This document shows positions 61,301-64,000 of a stretch of 64,000 nt of DNA, piece by piece (the stretch's first letter is position 1; each line of letters starts with the position of its first letter). This DNA is from Balanoglossus misakiensis. Lineage: Eukaryota; Hemichordata. Location of the stretch: NCBI GenBank assembly GCA_040954595.2, contig CM082579.2, positions 1,178,001-1,242,000 of the forward strand, given 5' to 3'. The notes beneath the pieces were generated by a model. The model saw only the letters and a program-made list of their open reading frames with translations. It searched no databases and was not told the DNA's origin. The position numbers and the translations under genes are program-made.

Positions 61301-63977
61301 AGTTCACAACCTATAAGCTACATGGTAAACAGGTATACAGTACCACTTCTCAGCCAGCATTTAAGAACAGTATGCAGCTTTTGTGGACTAAAATAAAGTG
61401 ATGTGTCACCATATAAGCTATACAGCTAATATTTCCAATTACACCATATTTACTTGGTCTCCAATGGTTTCCATTCACCCGACTCAAGTTTGGCATTGGA
61501 AGGGTAGAAAGTTACACTCAAGCTTGGCACTGGGCCCATTGTCATGCAATATTTACTGACCTTCACACAGTACATCATATACATGTACATAACTGGCCTC
61601 AGAAAGCAGAATGATGTGCTATTCGCCACCTGTGTAACCATAGCAATTGTAAACTAATTGCAGAGACAGTTAAGAAAGACTTGTGCCATTAAATTATTGA
61701 AATATTGCATTCCTGTTCCATAAATTCAGTTCCACCCTTTAATAAAATAGAAAGTTATCCCCCCCCCCCCATCACATCTGCCGCCATTGTGAGTCAAACA
61801 ATACACACTGCTCTCTGTTTCATCTCAACAGTGTACAGCCCAGCTGCTCTGCGTCTATTCTATTCAACATCAAAAGATGCCGTTTGTTCATTCTGTGCAA
61901 TGCTGGTAGAGTTTGCAAGCTACAAACATCTGTTGTTTCTGTTCTTTTGTAATTAACATCAGACATTAACGGACGCAACAATCTCTTGGGTTTTCTTTCC
62001 AAAAGAGAGAGAGAGAGAAGTTTTGAGTCTCAACTCCATTCTGCTTATTACAGTCCTAAATGGTAAATGCTGCAAACATTGTGAAATTAGAATTTCTTAA
62101 TGTAAACATTGATAGTGTGTGCAAGCAATGCTGTGATTTCATGAGCAATCGAAACACCAATAAAAAAATAGCTTCAAGAATCAGCAACCTAAACCCACAT
62201 GGAAGTGCCTGGTGATATCACGGCAATTATGGATCTAACATTGTTATAGGGTTACTACCAACAATAACCACATATTTGGCAAGGACAGTCTCAGCTAGGG
62301 TTACTTCTATTGTTCCAGCTGATTACATCTCTGATTAACTGCGGTTGCTCACAGATTTCTTTCCAGCGCTAAAAACTTTAAATTGATTAAACTCCTAAGG
62401 AAAACAAACCTCTGTTTCTATATGCACAATTGACCGTCAAATAATATTTGAGGAAATGAGCGTTTCTATTATTTTCTCGTTTCGTGAAGGATGGCCATTG
62501 GGCACCAGTCCCAAGATCTTCTCATAGTGACAGGTGTGTTAGGGTTATAAACACCAAATAGTTAGCTATGCATGATTTCCCAATGTGGCCACACATGCCA
62601 TTCTGTGTGACCTGACCTTGACAGGGTCAAAGGCCACAGATAGGAAGGGTGATCAATACTTCGGTAGCTAGTTGCAGATAAGGAGCATGATGATATTTTG
62701 AAGTAGAGGGTTATTACAGATGGCTTCTGACCTCATCTTTGGTGAAATATATTACTGGTGGATAAAATTAAATGGCTTCAATTCCTGGGGAAAGTAGTTT
62801 GAAAACTGATTTTAAATATGAGACAGAAAAGTTGACATTGTGGAATGAAAAGTTTTCTCTTCAGCTGAAATTGTGTTATATGACAAAAGCTGTTTCAACT
62901 GGTAATTTACATTACTGCCTGTGAGACAAAACTAATTAATCGTTGGTTAGCTCACACCAAGATGCAGTTTTCATACACTTGTATCACTGATGATGGGGTT
63001 GGCAACTCTGACGAGCTTACAATTTGTAGACTTGGAGACAAATGAGAACATCAATGTGACTTAAAAGACATTTTGTTTGATAAACATGAACCTAGCCTGA
63101 AAACTAAGCACTGTAAGAGTTCCCACCATAGCGATGTGTTTCAATCACACCAAAACTGAAGATCTGCCATGGTACAGACACTTCAATGACCCAGGCCACC
63201 ATCAAGAGCTTCTCAGGGAACCATGGAGAAGCTATCAGTTGTCAGCAGTCACTGGGTGTAATCTTACACCTGTTGAAAATGTTCACCAAATTGTCCAACT
63301 ATTCTATTTGCCGCCTGTTGGCAGTCATGCGTCACAAAGCGCGAGTTGGCCGCCGAGAAAATGTCCTCCTGTTCAGTGGGCGTGAAAGGCGGCCATTGCT
63401 ATGACATTTTGCAAGATTTACTAATCTCCGAGAATGCCTAAGTTTTTACACTCTAATTCAGATACATAGATCTCCCTACATTGGACAAGTCAAGTACTCA
63501 CAAGTGTTTGGTGTACAACACAGCAATTTAATTTCAAGCAATAAATTCCAAACTTTAATTTGAATCATTCAGTGTTTATTTCTCTAGTAATCAATGTGTC
63601 AATGTATCCAAGTGTAATGAATTTGCCTGACCTGATTTGATTTCCTACAGATTTCACATTTTATGTGTACATGTACTATGCACTGTAAATAAACATCATA
63701 AAACTGAGAACAAATTTTCTGTGCCAACATGACTTTAATATCATTCATGTAATTGCATTTTATTGATGTTTAAACTGTGGGTCCCTGGATGTCTATTGGA
63801 GAATGTGACAGTTCCATGCTACTTGTCTAGATTTGCCATTATAAATTAGTTTTGGAATACAATTTTGATAGTTTTGCTCTCTTTTTTGTTTTTAGAAAAT
63901 GAAGATGTAAGGCGGACAATTCTGAGAGAACTGAAAGTACTTCGGCAACTCAAACAAGATAATATAGTTGAGCTCAG
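55326..63977 (+). CDS. CDKL5: CDKL5, N-terminal kinase exons (gene continues beyond the window)
   Basis: Four exons are seen: 55326-55362 (the exon opens at 55312), 55616-55650, 57327-57372 and 63896-63977. They encode MNKYEVLGIVGEGAYGVVLK, CRHKESKEMVAIKKFKDSE and ENEDVRRTILRELKVLRQLK, then QDNIVELR. This is the N-lobe of the CMGC kinase CDKL5: glycine loop GEGAYGVV, catalytic Lys in VAIKKF, and the helix C segment with the DVRRTILREL glutamate. It phosphorylates cytoskeletal and ciliary substrates in vertebrates. All exon borders are GT/AG and the frame is continuous. The rest of the kinase and the long tail lie to the right of the window. Introns are large, the last being 6.5 kb, unlike the compact neighbours. 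Confidence 0.93.
55919..56088. mobile_element. MITE-like hairpin with 33-bp terminal inverted repeats
   Basis: The 33 bases at 55919-55951 are the reverse complement of 56056-56088 with a single mismatch. Both ends read GATAAATTTCACAGACTAAA inward. A loop of about 104 bp separates the arms, and it has no open frame of interest. It lies in the CDKL5 intron between 55650 and 57327. The size and structure fit a non-autonomous DNA element. A clear target-site duplication could not be made out. Confidence 0.75.
57373..63895. other. Large CDKL5 intron
   Basis: This is 6.5 kb of AT-rich sequence with no supported gene. It has a poly-C run near 61760 and a GA run near 62006. Short open frames here are unsupported. 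Confidence 0.55.
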
Positions 63978-64000
63978 GTGAGATTTTGCCAAAATCGGAA

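Noticed and set aside
1-64000. CRISPR arrays, bacterial operons, ribosome binding sites
   Set aside because: The window is animal genomic DNA with spliced genes. The tandem repeats have no variable spacers.

Overview
This is eukaryotic, intron-rich, AT-leaning DNA from an animal. The genes have many small exons with GT/AG borders and in-frame joins, and the families present (FGF, receptor tyrosine kinase, TNF receptor, ATF3/JDP2-like bZIP, homeobox, CDKL5, NEURL4-type) are bilaterian. Compact introns, tandem lineage-specific paralogues and novel domain combinations suggest an invertebrate, most likely an invertebrate deuterostome such as a cephalochordate or hemichordate. I cannot fix the species from the sequence. 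One 100-N assembly gap (13808-13907) interrupts a satellite array.

Layout. 0-5 kb: a three-exon secreted FGF of the FGF9/16/20 type (minus). 6.4-11.4 kb: a 13-exon gene (plus) joining SPRY, neuralized (NHR), armadillo repeats and a NEURL4-type C-terminal module. 12.2-13.8 kb: two related tandem repeats (76 bp, then 87 bp) running into the gap. 14.9-15.5 kb: an isolated PLAT exon, apparently the start of a lipoxygenase whose catalytic exons are not present. 16.3-18.6 kb: ATF3/JDP2-like bZIP gene A (minus). 24.1-25.2 kb: an intronless rhodopsin-class GPCR (plus). 27.5 kb: a lone tyrosine-kinase exon. 28.8-31.6 kb: a secreted protein with a coiled coil and two pentraxin domains (minus). 32.4-38.9 kb: a complete 23-exon receptor tyrosine kinase with a cadherin-like/EGF/Ig/EGF/EGF ectodomain (minus). 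40.8-45.3 kb: bZIP genes B (plus) and C (minus), tail to tail. 47.3-48.8 kb: a small TNFR-like receptor (plus). 49.6-50.5 kb: a divergent homeobox gene (minus). 51.3-53.6 kb: a complete D-aspartate/D-amino-acid oxidase with a peroxisomal C-terminus (minus). 55.3 kb to the end: the first coding exons of CDKL5 (plus), with a hairpin mobile-element candidate in an intron.

Themes. The genes do not form an operon-like unit, but many are signalling, stress or immune type: TNFR, pentraxin and three stress-type bZIP factors. Regulatory words agree with that. Canonical kappaB sites flank an octamer upstream of bZIP C, bZIP C and the homeobox gene share an octamer-TATA promoter arrangement, bZIP B has an AP-1/E-box palindrome before its TATA box, and a full CRE lies upstream of the pentraxin gene. 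The most unusual items are the SPRY-NHR-ARM-NEURL4C protein, the homeodomain lacking Asn51, the mixed-domain receptor kinase and the local bZIP expansion. Gene models were built by hand from reading frames and splice signals, and total coding lengths were checked for frame. No homology search was possible.
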